Source of the DNA: JBBQSN01 sp038213835
Lineage (GTDB): Bacteria; Actinomycetota; Actinomycetes; Actinomycetales; CAWJMD01
Reading direction: 5' to 3'
Assembly: GCA_038213835.1 (NCBI GenBank)
Contig: JBBQSN010000102.1
Span: forward strand, 1-12,532
Length of the DNA: 12,532 nucleotides
Positions 5,856-12,532 of this stretch are shown here, one piece after another (the first letter of the stretch is position 1; each line of letters begins with the position of its first letter). The position numbers and the translations under genes were made by a program. The notes beneath the pieces are model-generated. The model made no database searches. It was not told where the DNA came from and was given only the letters and a program-made list of their open reading frames with translations.

Positions 5856-6238
5856 GGGGCCTGCCCGACGACGGCGGCGAGGTCGCGGTCCTCGAAGCAG
5901 GACCGGCTGCCGGTGTGGCAGGCGGGGCCCACCTGGTCGACCCGCACGAGCAGCGCGTCACCGTCGCAGTCCAGGGCGACCGAGCGGACGTGCTGGACGT
6001 GCCCGGAGGTGTCGCCCTTGCGCCAGTACTCCTGCCGGCTGCGGCTCCAGAACGTGACCCGGCCGGTCGTCAGGGTGCGGTGCAGGGCCTCGTCGTCCAT
6101 CCAGCCGACCATCAGCACCTGATCGTCCTCGTGCTGCTGGACGACCGCGGCGACGAGCCCGTCCGGGTCGCGCCTGAGCCGGGCCGCGACGGCGGGGTCG
6201 AGCGCGGACGAGGGCGCGGGGTCACGCGTGGGAGGCAC
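5852..6238 (-). CDS. hisI: Phosphoribosyl-AMP cyclohydrolase
   Basis: A 128-residue single-domain HisI that opens the adenine ring of phosphoribosyl-AMP, the third step of histidine synthesis, in the cytoplasm. Motifs seen: FWSRSRQ (63-69), WRKGDTSGH (72-80), the metal-binding LDCDGDALLV (89-98, with C91 and D90/D92/D94) and GPACHTGSRSCF (104-115, zinc ligands C107 and C114). There is no fused HisE domain. The GTG start at 6236-6238 is set by GGAGGA on the minus strand (6246-6251), 7 nt upstream. It lies 52 bp downstream of the ABC pair and overlaps trpE by 4 nt. The hisI-trpE pairing is common in actinobacteria; the adjoining ABC genes are less expected. Confidence 0.97.
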   Translation of the reverse strand: MPPTRDPAPSSALDPAVAARLRRDPDGLVAAVVQQHEDDQVLMVGWMDDEALHRTLTTGRVTFWSRSRQEYWRKGDTSGHVQHVRSVALDCDGDALLVRVDQVGPACHTGSRSCFEDRDLAAVVGQAP

Positions 6239-6245
6239 GCTGCGA

Positions 6246-6251
6246 TCCTCC
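6246..6251 (-). promoter_or_regulatory. Ribosome binding site for hisI
   Basis: GGAGGA on the minus strand, 7 nt before GTG at 6236-6238, decides the hisI start. The same 52-bp spacer contains the perfect palindrome GGCGGCCGCC (6261-6270), which is short and may be chance in GC-rich DNA. Confidence 0.85.
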
Positions 6252-6290
6252 CAGACACCCGGCGGCCGCCCGCGACCAGCCGGGGTGGGG

Positions 6291-8153
6291 TCAGACCGAC
6301 TTGAGCTGGGCGGACCAGGAGGCGTGCAGCCGGGAGTAGACCCCGCCGGCGTCGACGAGGTCCTCGTGCCGGCCGACCTCGACGACGCGCCCGGCGTCGA
6401 CCACGACCACCTTGTCGGCGACCTCCGCCGTGGACATCCGGTGCGCGATGGTGACCGCGGTGCGCCCCGTGGTGACGCCGTTGAGCGCGCGTTGCAGCCG
6501 AACCTCGGTGGCGGGGTCGACCGCGCTGGTCGCCTCGTCCAGGACGAGCAGGTCGGGGTCGGCCAGGTACGCGCGGGCCAGCGCCACCAGCTGGCGCTCC
6601 CCCGCCGACAGCGACTCGCCGCGCTGCCCGACCCGGGACAGCAGCCCCTTGGGTAGTCCCTCGACCCAGTCGTCCAGGCCCAGCTCGGTGATCGCCAGCT
6701 CGACGTCGGCGTCGGATGCGGTGGGGCGTCCGTACCGGATGTTGTGCAGCAGGGTGTCGTCGAACAGGAAGCCCTCCTGCGGCACCATCACCACCCGCTC
6801 GCGCAGGCTGGAGAACCGCAGCTCGCGCAGGTCGACGCCGTCGAGCAGTACCCGACCGGCGCCCGGATCCTGCAGCCGGGTGAGCAGCTTGGCCAGCGTC
6901 GTCTTGCCCGAACCGGTCTCGCCGACCACGGCGACCTTGGAGCGCGGCGCGATGACGAGGGAGACCTCGCGCAGCACCGGCTCGCCGCCGGGGTAGGCGA
7001 ACGTGACGTCGTCGAACTCGACCGTGATCGGCCCTCGCGGCAAGGTGGTGCCGGACTCCCCCGGGTCGGCGACGTCGGCAGGGGTGTCGAGCACCGCGAT
7101 CACCCGGCGCCAGCCCGCGACGGCGTTCTGCAGCTCGTTGAGGATCTCGGTGATCGACATGACCGGGCCGGTGAAGATCTGCACGAGGAACAAGAACGCG
7201 AGCAGCTCGCCGAGCGTGATGTCCCCGCCCGCGCCCCACCAGGTGCCGGCCAGGACGACGGCCGCCACGACCAGGCCGGAGACCAGCACCCCGGAGGAGA
7301 AGCTGAACGAGACCAGGTTCTGGGCGCGGCGGGCGGAGACCCGGTGCCGTTCGATGCTCTCCTCGACCCGGCGGCCGGTGCGCTCCTCGATCGCGTAGGC
7401 GCGGATCGTGTCGGCGCCGACGACGGTCTCGGAGATCGCGCCGAGGACGTCCCCGACCCGCTCGCGGACCCGGCCGTACGCCGCCGAGACGAACCGCTGC
7501 ATCCAGCGGCCGAACAGGATCAGCGGGACGAACATCGCGAGCACCAGCAGGGTCAGCGGCCAGGAGTAGAACGCCATCAGCGCGGTGGCCAGCACCAGCT
7601 GCCCGAACGACAGGATCAGCATCAGCCCGCCGAACTGCATGAACTGGGAGATCGTGTCGACGTCGCTGGTGACCCGGCTGACCAGGGCGCCCCGTCGCTC
7701 GGTGTTCTGGGTCAGCACCGACAGGTCGTGCACCCGGCGGAAGGCCGTGGTCCGCAGCTGCGCGAGTCCCGCCTCGGTGGCGGTGAACAGCCGCAGGTTG
7801 ACGACGTAGGAGCAGAACCCGGTCAGCACCACGATCACTGCGGCACCGCCGACCAGCAGCGTGTCGGCGTGGATGTCGGGACCGCCGTCGGCGTTGATGC
7901 CGCTGTCGATGGTCTGCTGCACCGTGACCGGCACGACCACCCGGCCGAGCGTGGCCACGACGGCCAGCGCGAGGGTCAGACCGAGCCCCTTGCGGATCTG
8001 CGGCGAGAGCTCGAGCCCGCGCTTGAGGGTGCCCCAGACACTGGTCTGCGCGGCGGCCTCGATCGCCGAGCCGGAGCCCCTCTCCTCGCGCGCGGCGGCG
8101 AGCACGTCGTCCAGACCGCTCTGCTCGTCGTCCTTCTTCTTGGCGGGGGTCAT
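6291..8153 (-). CDS. ABC exporter half-transporter, catalytic-site subunit (ABC-B)
   Basis: A 620-residue TMD-NBD half-transporter of the type IV (MsbA-like) exporter fold, and the second gene of a pair. It has a charged cytoplasmic N-terminus (about 1-55), a membrane domain (about 56-345) and an ATPase domain (about 375-610). ATPase motifs: A-loop FAYPG (385-389), Walker A GETGSGKT (411-418), Q-loop VPQ (457-459), signature LSAGE (515-519), Walker B LLVLDE (535-540, catalytic E540), D-loop SAVD and switch H571 in IAHR. Walker B and the switch loop are canonical, but the signature departs from LSGGQ. The ATG at 8151-8153 overlaps the ABC-A stop (ATGA), with a GAGGAGGAGG ribosome site inside ABC-A's C-terminal codons. 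Substrate unknown; drug, lipid or peptide export are all possible. Known heterodimers with this asymmetry include TM287/288 and BmrCD. Confidence 0.93.
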   Translation of the reverse strand: MTPAKKKDDEQSGLDDVLAAAREERGSGSAIEAAAQTSVWGTLKRGLELSPQIRKGLGLTLALAVVATLGRVVVPVTVQQTIDSGINADGGPDIHADTLLVGGAAVIVVLTGFCSYVVNLRLFTATEAGLAQLRTTAFRRVHDLSVLTQNTERRGALVSRVTSDVDTISQFMQFGGLMLILSFGQLVLATALMAFYSWPLTLLVLAMFVPLILFGRWMQRFVSAAYGRVRERVGDVLGAISETVVGADTIRAYAIEERTGRRVEESIERHRVSARRAQNLVSFSFSSGVLVSGLVVAAVVLAGTWWGAGGDITLGELLAFLFLVQIFTGPVMSITEILNELQNAVAGWRRVIAVLDTPADVADPGESGTTLPRGPITVEFDDVTFAYPGGEPVLREVSLVIAPRSKVAVVGETGSGKTTLAKLLTRLQDPGAGRVLLDGVDLRELRFSSLRERVVMVPQEGFLFDDTLLHNIRYGRPTASDADVELAITELGLDDWVEGLPKGLLSRVGQRGESLSAGERQLVALARAYLADPDLLVLDEATSAVDPATEVRLQRALNGVTTGRTAVTIAHRMSTAEVADKVVVVDAGRVVEVGRHEDLVDAGGVYSRLHASWSAQLKSV

Positions 8154-10012
8154 CGTGCGGCCGCCTCCTCCTCGTAGGCGTTCACCAGGTGGCGGTACCG
8201 CGGCTGGCGCTCGAGCAGGTCGGTGTGGGTGCCGCGGTCGACCACGCGGCCGCGCTCGACGAAGACCACCTCGTCGGCCACGGCGATGGTCGCCTTGCGA
8301 TAGGCGACGACGACCACGGTGAGGCCGTCGGTGCTCTCCCGAAGACCGCCGAGGATGGCCTGCTCGACCCGCGGGTCGACGGCGGAGGTGGCGTCGTCCA
8401 GGACGAGCAGCCGGGGCGAGCGCACGACGGCGCGCGCCAGCGCGATCCGCTGCCGCTGCCCGCCGGACAGGCTGGTGCCGCGCTCGCCCACCCGGGTGTC
8501 GAGCCCCGACGGCAGCGCGGCGACGAACCGGTCGCCCTGCGCCAGTCGCAGGGCCTCCCAGACGGCGTCGTCGTCGAGCTCGACGCCGTTCTCGTCGGTG
8601 GCGCCCAGGGTGATGTTGCCGCGCACGGTGTCGTCGAAGACGAAGGTGGACTGCGGCACCAGCGCGACGGCGCCGGCGATGCCCCCACGCCGCACGCTGC
8701 GGGCGTCGAGGCCGTCGAGCACCACCTCGCCGGACGCGGGGTCGACCAGCCGCACCAGCAGGCTCGCCAGGGTCGACTTCCCCGACCCGGTGGGCCCGAC
8801 CACGGCGACGGTGCTGCCGGCGCGGACCGCGAGGTCGACCCCGTGCAGCACCTCGATCGGGGCCTCCTCGACCACCTCGTCCAGGACGAGGTCGTCGTCG
8901 GACAGGTCGGCGTCGCCCGCGCCCTGGTAGGCGTACCGGACCCCGCTGAGCTCGAGCTCGGCCGCACCACGTCCGGCCAGGTCGTCGTCCCCGAACTCCA
9001 TCTCGCCGCGTGCGGTGAGCACCGAGTCGACCCGCCCGAAGCCGACCGCGGCCCGCGGGAGGTCGCCGAGCACCCACCCGATCGCCCGCACGGGGAACGC
9101 CAGCAGCGTCAGCAGGTACGCGACCTGCACGACGTCGCCCGCCTGGGCGGCGCCGGTGCCGACCCGCCAGGTGCCGAGCCCGAGCACCGCGAGCGTGCCC
9201 AGCGTGGGCAGCAGCTCGATCAGGGGGTCGAAGACGCCCCGGGTGCGGCCGACCGCCACGTTGGCGGCGCGCAGGGTGTCGGCGGCCTCGGCGAACCGGG
9301 CGGTCTCGTCGGCCTCGCGGCCGAGCGCCTTGACCACCAGGGCGCCGTCGAAGCTCTCGTGCGCTATCGACGCCACCCCGCCGCGCAGCTGCTGGGAGCG
9401 CACGACCTTCGGCGAGATGTGGCGCTGGTACACGACGTTGGCGATCGCCACGGCCGGCAGCACGGTGAGGCCCACGGCCGCCAGGACCGGGTCGGCCAGC
9501 ACCATCGCTACGCCGGCGACGACGAGCATGAACAGCACGCCGATCGAGAACGGCAGCGGGTTGAACACCATGAACGAGGCCTCGATGTCGCTGCTCGCGT
9601 TGGACAGCAGCTGGCCCGTGGGGTGGCGGTGGTGCCACGACAGCGGCAGCCGCAGGTACTGGGACGAGACCTGGCGCCGGTAGCTCGCCTGCAGGTTGAT
9701 CGAGGTGAGCCCGGCGAAGATCCGGCGGACGGCGACCGCGACGGCGGTGGCGGTGGCCACGGCCGCCAGGACCCCGGCGGCGCCCCAGAGCGCGCCGGCG
9801 TCCACCTCGCCCGCGGCGAACGCGGGGGCGAGCACCTGGTCGGTGACGCGTCCGAGCACGTAGCCGCTGCCGGCGGTGCCCACGCCGTAGACGGCGGCGC
9901 CGAGGACGGCGACGGAGAACCACTTGGGCTGCTCGCGGATGCCGCGCCCCAGGACGCCGAAACCGCGTCGCATGGTGCCCTGCCGCACCGTCGGGGTGAC
10001 GGGCTCGGGCAC
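8150..10012 (-). CDS. ABC exporter half-transporter, degenerate-site subunit (ABC-A)
   Basis: A 620-residue TMD-NBD half-transporter, partner of the gene directly downstream. The membrane domain spans about 31-320 and the ATPase domain about 350-610. Motifs: A-loop RYAYQG (359-364), Walker A GPTGSGKS (406-413), Q-loop VPQ (452-454), signature LSGGQ (515-519), Walker B LLVLDD (535-540) and switch loop VAYRK (569-573). D540 replaces the usual catalytic Glu and Y571 the usual His, so this subunit's own Walker site should hydrolyse ATP poorly. An acidic insert (GAGDADLSDDDLVLDEVVEE, 364-383) separates the A-loop from Walker A. The GTG start at 10010-10012 is fixed by AGGAGGA (10018-10024) 5 nt upstream; the frame is open far upstream but lacks a start signal there. 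It is the first gene of the leftward array. Confidence 0.93.
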   Translation of the reverse strand: MPEPVTPTVRQGTMRRGFGVLGRGIREQPKWFSVAVLGAAVYGVGTAGSGYVLGRVTDQVLAPAFAAGEVDAGALWGAAGVLAAVATATAVAVAVRRIFAGLTSINLQASYRRQVSSQYLRLPLSWHHRHPTGQLLSNASSDIEASFMVFNPLPFSIGVLFMLVVAGVAMVLADPVLAAVGLTVLPAVAIANVVYQRHISPKVVRSQQLRGGVASIAHESFDGALVVKALGREADETARFAEAADTLRAANVAVGRTRGVFDPLIELLPTLGTLAVLGLGTWRVGTGAAQAGDVVQVAYLLTLLAFPVRAIGWVLGDLPRAAVGFGRVDSVLTARGEMEFGDDDLAGRGAAELELSGVRYAYQGAGDADLSDDDLVLDEVVEEAPIEVLHGVDLAVRAGSTVAVVGPTGSGKSTLASLLVRLVDPASGEVVLDGLDARSVRRGGIAGAVALVPQSTFVFDDTVRGNITLGATDENGVELDDDAVWEALRLAQGDRFVAALPSGLDTRVGERGTSLSGGQRQRIALARAVVRSPRLLVLDDATSAVDPRVEQAILGGLRESTDGLTVVVVAYRKATIAVADEVVFVERGRVVDRGTHTDLLERQPRYRHLVNAYEEEAAAR

Positions 10013-10165
10013 GGGTGTCCTCCTGGGGACGTGGGGGTTTCGGGACTTCGCAACGACTCTCTCACGCGTCGCCGACAACCGCCGAATCGGTTCGACGGCC
10101 CGGCCGCGCGGGATGTCGACGGGGGTGCTCGCGGGCCCGCGGCGCCGCTGCCGCAGGATGGGGAC
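10013..10165. promoter_or_regulatory. Divergent intergenic region, ABC-A versus TIGR03085 gene
   Basis: A 153-bp spacer that must carry promoters for the leftward exporter/hisI/trpE array and the rightward TIGR03085 gene. I find no convincing -35/-10 pair. A short inverted repeat AACCG-N6-CGGTT (10077-10081 with 10088-10092) lies near the middle and could be an operator half-site pair, but at 5 bp per arm it may be chance. The promoter role is inferred from gene orientation only. Confidence 0.4.
10018..10024 (-). promoter_or_regulatory. Ribosome binding site for ABC-A
   Basis: AGGAGGA on the minus strand, 5 nt before the GTG at 10010-10012, selects this start over the Met 13 codons further in and over upstream in-frame options. 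Confidence 0.88.
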
Positions 10166-10810
10166 ATGACCGATCGGATCACGGCACCCCTGGCCGAGCG
10201 CGAGCGCGGCGCCCTGGCCGACGCCCTGGAGCAGGCCGGCCCGGACGCCCCCACGCTCTGCGAGGGCTGGACCACGCGCGACCTCGCCCGTCACCTCGTG
10301 CTGCGCGAGGGCAACCCCGAGGCGCTGGCCCGGTTCGTCGCCGCCAAGGTCCCGGCCCTGCGCGGACGCCTGCCCGGCGCCGACGCGCCGCCGCGGCCGT
10401 ACGTCGACGTCGTGGGGCAGTTCCGTTCCGGCCCCCCGCGGGGACCGCTGGGGCTGCCCGGGGTCGACGTCCTGGTCAACACCGCCGAGCACTTCGTCCA
10501 CCACGAGGACGTCCGTCGCGCCGAGCCCGGTTGGGTCGCCCGCGACCTCGGCCCGAAGGACGAGGAGTCGCTGTGGGGACCGGCGCAGCTGATGGCCCGC
10601 CGCACCTACCTGCGCTGCCCCGTCGGCGTCGTGCTCGTCGTCCCCGAGGGGCCGCGCTCGAAGGTGCGCCGCGGCGCCCCGGCCGTCGTGCTCACCGGTC
10701 GCGCGTCCGAGCTGCTGCTGCACGTGATGGGCCGCCAGGAGCACGCCGACGTCGAGGTCGGCGGCCCGGCCGACGCCGTCGCGGCCTTCCGGGCCTGGCT
10801 CGACCGCTGA
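10166..10810 (+). CDS. TIGR03085 family metal-binding protein (DinB / maleylpyruvate isomerase-like)
   Basis: A 214-residue soluble protein of the actinobacterial TIGR03085 family in the DinB / mycothiol-dependent maleylpyruvate isomerase superfamily. The N-terminal helical-bundle domain shows TLCEGWTTRDLARHL (30-44) and NTAEHFVHHEDVRRAE (105-120); H43, H109 and H112/H113 are the likely metal-binding histidines. The C-terminal half (about 145-214) ends VVLTGRASELLLHVMGR and a DAVAAFRAWL helix, resembling the small C-terminal domain of such proteins. Some relatives are mycothiol-dependent transferases or isomerases, but a specific reaction cannot be assigned. The ATG at 10166 has AGGA (10155-10158) 7 nt upstream; another ATG at 10158 is out of frame. 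It is monocistronic, divergent from ABC-A, and followed at once by a terminator. Confidence 0.88.
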   Translation: MTDRITAPLAERERGALADALEQAGPDAPTLCEGWTTRDLARHLVLREGNPEALARFVAAKVPALRGRLPGADAPPRPYVDVVGQFRSGPPRGPLGLPGVDVLVNTAEHFVHHEDVRRAEPGWVARDLGPKDEESLWGPAQLMARRTYLRCPVGVVLVVPEGPRSKVRRGAPAVVLTGRASELLLHVMGRQEHADVEVGGPADAVAAFRAWLDR

Positions 10811-10846
10811 GGCACCGGGCCCGGTCGGTAGCGGGCGGCCGGTGCC
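10811..10846 (+). terminator. Hairpin terminator after the TIGR03085 gene
   Basis: GGCACCGG (10811-10818) pairs perfectly with CCGGTGCC (10839-10846). Inside, GCCCG (10819-10823) pairs with CGGGC (10832-10836), leaving an 8-nt loop and a 2-nt bulge, about 13 bp in total. The stem begins directly after the stop codon. No U-tract follows. Confidence 0.8.
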
Positions 10847-11296
10847 GACCGACCTTCACGACCGGACCCGACGCCCCGGTGTCGGTGCGTACGCCGGTCC
10901 CCAGCGGGAGCGAGGTCCTCATCACCGCCGGGCCGGAGCCCACCACGCCGGTCCGGCACGTCACGGACCGCTACTCCACCGGGACGGCGGTGCGGTTGCC
11001 GCAGGTCCGCGTCGGGGACGAGTCGGCCGAGGTGTCCGTGACGACCTGTACCTCGCGGCCGCAGATCACGAGCGCATCAACGACGTTGCTCCCGGCCACA
11101 GCGCGATCCGTGCACCGGCCCCCGAGGCGCGTCGTCGTCGACGAGTTCCACGAGGAGCGAGCTGCTCGCCGTGCCCACGGATGCGGGCAGGTCCGCGCGT
11201 GAGCGGTCCTGAGTCGGCCACTCGGCCAGGCCCGCCCGGACCTGTGCTCGCCGACGTGACCCGCTGACCTGCGAGCCGAGCAGGATCGCCCCGCCC
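10847..11296. other. Gene-poor stretch with coding-like periodicity; possible gene remnant
   Basis: No gene with a credible start, ribosome site and recognisable product is seen in these 450 bp. From 10852 to about 11056, however, reading triplets from 10852 on the plus strand leaves almost every third base G or C (by eye, three A/T-ending codons in about 68). The plus frame is open and gives APVSVRTPVPSGSEV and later VRLPQVRVGDESAEVSV, with GTG at 10879 as the only near start and no Shine-Dalgarno. The minus frame sharing that wobble is broken by TAG at 10971-10973. Around 11040 the protein-like reading moves to another plus frame (DDLYLAAADHERINDVAPGH), as if frameshifted, and the bias then fades. 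This could be a decayed gene or an unrecognised small gene. No tRNA or terminator for the next gene was found. Confidence 0.35.
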
Positions 11297-12532
11297 TCAG
11301 ACCGGCCCGCCTCGCCGAAGCGCGGCCGCGAACGATGGGGTCACCGGCACCTGCGGCACGAGCGCCGCCTGGTACGCGTGGTAGACGTCCGGCTTGCCTG
11401 GCCACACGGTCGCCGACGGCCGGTTGTGCTCATCGAGCTCGTGGTGCCACGAGCCCCGCGCGCGATCGACGAGGTGCCGGTCGGCGTACGCCCACCAGCC
11501 CTCGGCGGCGTCGGCGAACCGCGGGGCATCCAGGACCCGTTGGAGCACCGAGGCCGTACTGGTCGCCTCGGCCAGCACCCAGTGCATCCTGGTCCGGACG
11601 ACGGGCGTGCCGTCCCAGTCGGTCGTGTAGACGAAGCCCTCGGCGCCGTCTCTCGACCAGCCGTCCGTGGCCGCTCGATCCGCCAGAGCGACGGCGGCGC
11701 CGAGAAGCCCCGGCGGCGCCGAGTCGCCGAGAGTGGCGTCCACGGCGACGAGCAGTCGGGCCCACTCCATGCCGTGCCCGACGGTGGCGCCGTAGGGTCG
11801 GAAGGGGTCAGCGGGTCGGTGGCGGTGGTGGTCGAGCATCGGTGCCCAGGTGGCATCGAAGTGCTCAGGGATGCGCCAGTGGTTGTCCCGCGCCCACGCC
11901 GCCACGGATTCCGCGATACGTCCGGCGCGCGCATGCCACAGGGGCTCACCGGTGACGTCCCCGGCCGCGACGTAGGCCTCGACCGTGTGCATGTTGGCAT
12001 TCAGGCCGCGGTAGCCGTCCAGCATCGACCACGACCTGTCCCACGCCTCCACGACCAGTCCCGCGTCGTCGTCCCAGAAGTGCCGATCCTGCACCGTCAG
12101 CGCCTCGGCCAGCAGGGCGTCGGCGCCGCGGATACCAGCGGCGACCGCGGAGCTCGCCGCCAGGACCACGAAGGCGTGGCCGTACGCCTGCTTGGAGTCC
12201 GTCACCGGGCCGCTGTGGCCGACCGTGGCGAACCAGCCGCCGTGGACCGGGTCGACGAGGCGGGTGCGAAGCGCCTCTACCCCGTGCGCCGCGAGCGCGG
12301 CCAGCTCCTCGCGACCAGGCCCCCCGGGCGCAGGTTCCTCACCAGCCAGCGCGCCGAGGCAGAACACGTGCGTCATGCGACACGTGATCCAGAGCTCGAC
12401 GGGACGGGCCGGGTCGACGACACCCTCGTCGTCCAGCCACCCGAAGCCGGCTGGGTGGCGCGAGCCAGCGGCGAAGCGAAGCAGCTCGGCTCGCTGCGCC
12501 GCCAGGTAGTACGCGTCGCCGGGTCGACTCAT
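11297..12532 (-). CDS. AGE-superfamily aldose-ketose isomerase, YihS-like (start at window edge)
   Basis: A 411-residue (alpha/alpha)6-barrel sugar isomerase of the N-acylglucosamine 2-epimerase superfamily, close in pattern to E. coli YihS (sulfoquinovose/mannose isomerase). Seen: PAGFGWLDDEG (27-37), ELWITCRMTHV (46-56, R52), GYRGLNANMHTVEA (173-186, H182), NHWRIPEHFD (217-226), VGHGMEWARLL (251-261, H253 and E256), the YTTDWDGTPV region (302-311), GSWHHELDEHN (360-370) and KPDVYHAY (380-387, H385). The two histidines expected for cis-enediol chemistry are present. Substrate (mannose, sulfoquinovose or other) cannot be decided here. ATG at 12530-12532 is the last codon of the window; the length and the position of GFGW match YihS, so it is probably complete or nearly so. 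Its codons are less GC-rich at the third position than those of hisI, hinting at a different history. Confidence 0.88.
   Translation of the reverse strand: MSRPGDAYYLAAQRAELLRFAAGSRHPAGFGWLDDEGVVDPARPVELWITCRMTHVFCLGALAGEEPAPGGPGREELAALAAHGVEALRTRLVDPVHGGWFATVGHSGPVTDSKQAYGHAFVVLAASSAVAAGIRGADALLAEALTVQDRHFWDDDAGLVVEAWDRSWSMLDGYRGLNANMHTVEAYVAAGDVTGEPLWHARAGRIAESVAAWARDNHWRIPEHFDATWAPMLDHHRHRPADPFRPYGATVGHGMEWARLLVAVDATLGDSAPPGLLGAAVALADRAATDGWSRDGAEGFVYTTDWDGTPVVRTRMHWVLAEATSTASVLQRVLDAPRFADAAEGWWAYADRHLVDRARGSWHHELDEHNRPSATVWPGKPDVYHAYQAALVPQVPVTPSFAAALRRGGPV

Noticed and set aside
6261..6270. GGCGGCCGCC palindrome before hisI as an operator
   Set aside because: Ten-base GC palindromes are expected by chance at this base composition, and no second copy was seen at another promoter.
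6291..9923. A 1210-residue open frame on the minus strand that would fuse ABC-B to an upstream Arg/Gly-rich half
   Set aside because: Only the last 620 codons resemble a protein family. The upstream part is the out-of-frame shadow of ABC-A, and ATG at 8151-8153 with its overlap and ribosome site is the real start.
8189..10165. Long plus-strand open frame antisense to ABC-A, running into the TIGR03085 gene
   Set aside because: Its composition (His/Asp/Gln/Arg-rich, no domain) is typical of antisense frames in high-GC DNA. Only the part from ATG 10166 has family similarity.
10013..10744. N-terminal extension of ABC-A by up to 244 residues
   Set aside because: The extension is antisense to the TIGR03085 gene. 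A perfect AGGAGGA site before GTG at 10010-10012 fixes the start.
10842..11267. 141-residue plus-strand ORF starting GTG at 10842
   Set aside because: Its start lies inside the terminator stem of the preceding gene, there is no ribosome site, and much of it is Arg/Gly/His-rich shadow sequence. Only a short middle section looks protein-like.

Overview
The window is high-GC chromosomal DNA from an actinobacterium. The evidence is GC-saturated third codon positions, eight GTG starts among thirteen genes, four 4-nt stop/start overlaps, and actinobacterial families (Trp-biosynthesis-associated membrane protein, HGxxPAAW protein, TIGR03085 protein). The gene order hisI-trpE-membrane proteins ... 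trpC-trpB fits Pseudonocardiales-like genomes; that placement is an inference from memory, not a search.

Layout, left to right. (1) Positions 1-1296, minus strand: the start of trpB (cut by the window edge) preceded by trpC, joined by a GTGA overlap. (2) 1559-2860, plus strand: two tandem small membrane proteins of the DUF4190 type sharing the N-terminus (T/S)TTPNDP; the first carries a long Gln/Tyr/Gly-rich repeat tail. A structured element lies between them, and a 16-bp-stem bidirectional terminator follows them. (3) 2935-10012, minus strand: a long array read right to left as a heterodimeric ABC exporter (two 620-residue half-transporters), hisI, trpE, the Trp-associated membrane protein, the HGxxPAAW-type protein and a DUF2752 protein. 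(4) 10166-10810, plus strand: a TIGR03085-family DinB/maleylpyruvate-isomerase-like protein, followed by a strong hairpin terminator. (5) 10847-11296: no confident gene, but coding-like base periodicity that looks like a remnant. (6) 11297-12532, minus strand: an AGE-superfamily sugar isomerase resembling YihS, with looser codon use than the rest.

How the genes fit together: trpE supplies anthranilate, trpC makes indole-3-glycerol phosphate and trpB performs the last step of tryptophan synthesis. hisI is the histidine step often found beside trpE in actinobacteria. Five uncharacterised small membrane proteins sit between trpE and trpC, two of them on the opposite strand, so the trp genes are split into two transcription units. 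The ABC pair shows sequence asymmetry expected of a heterodimer: one degenerate ATP site built from the upstream subunit's Walker B/switch loop and the downstream subunit's signature motif. I see no CRISPR array, tRNA, rRNA, phage gene or insertion sequence. The best candidates for undescribed biology are the trp-linked membrane-protein block and the asymmetric exporter, which may be transcribed with hisI-trpE.
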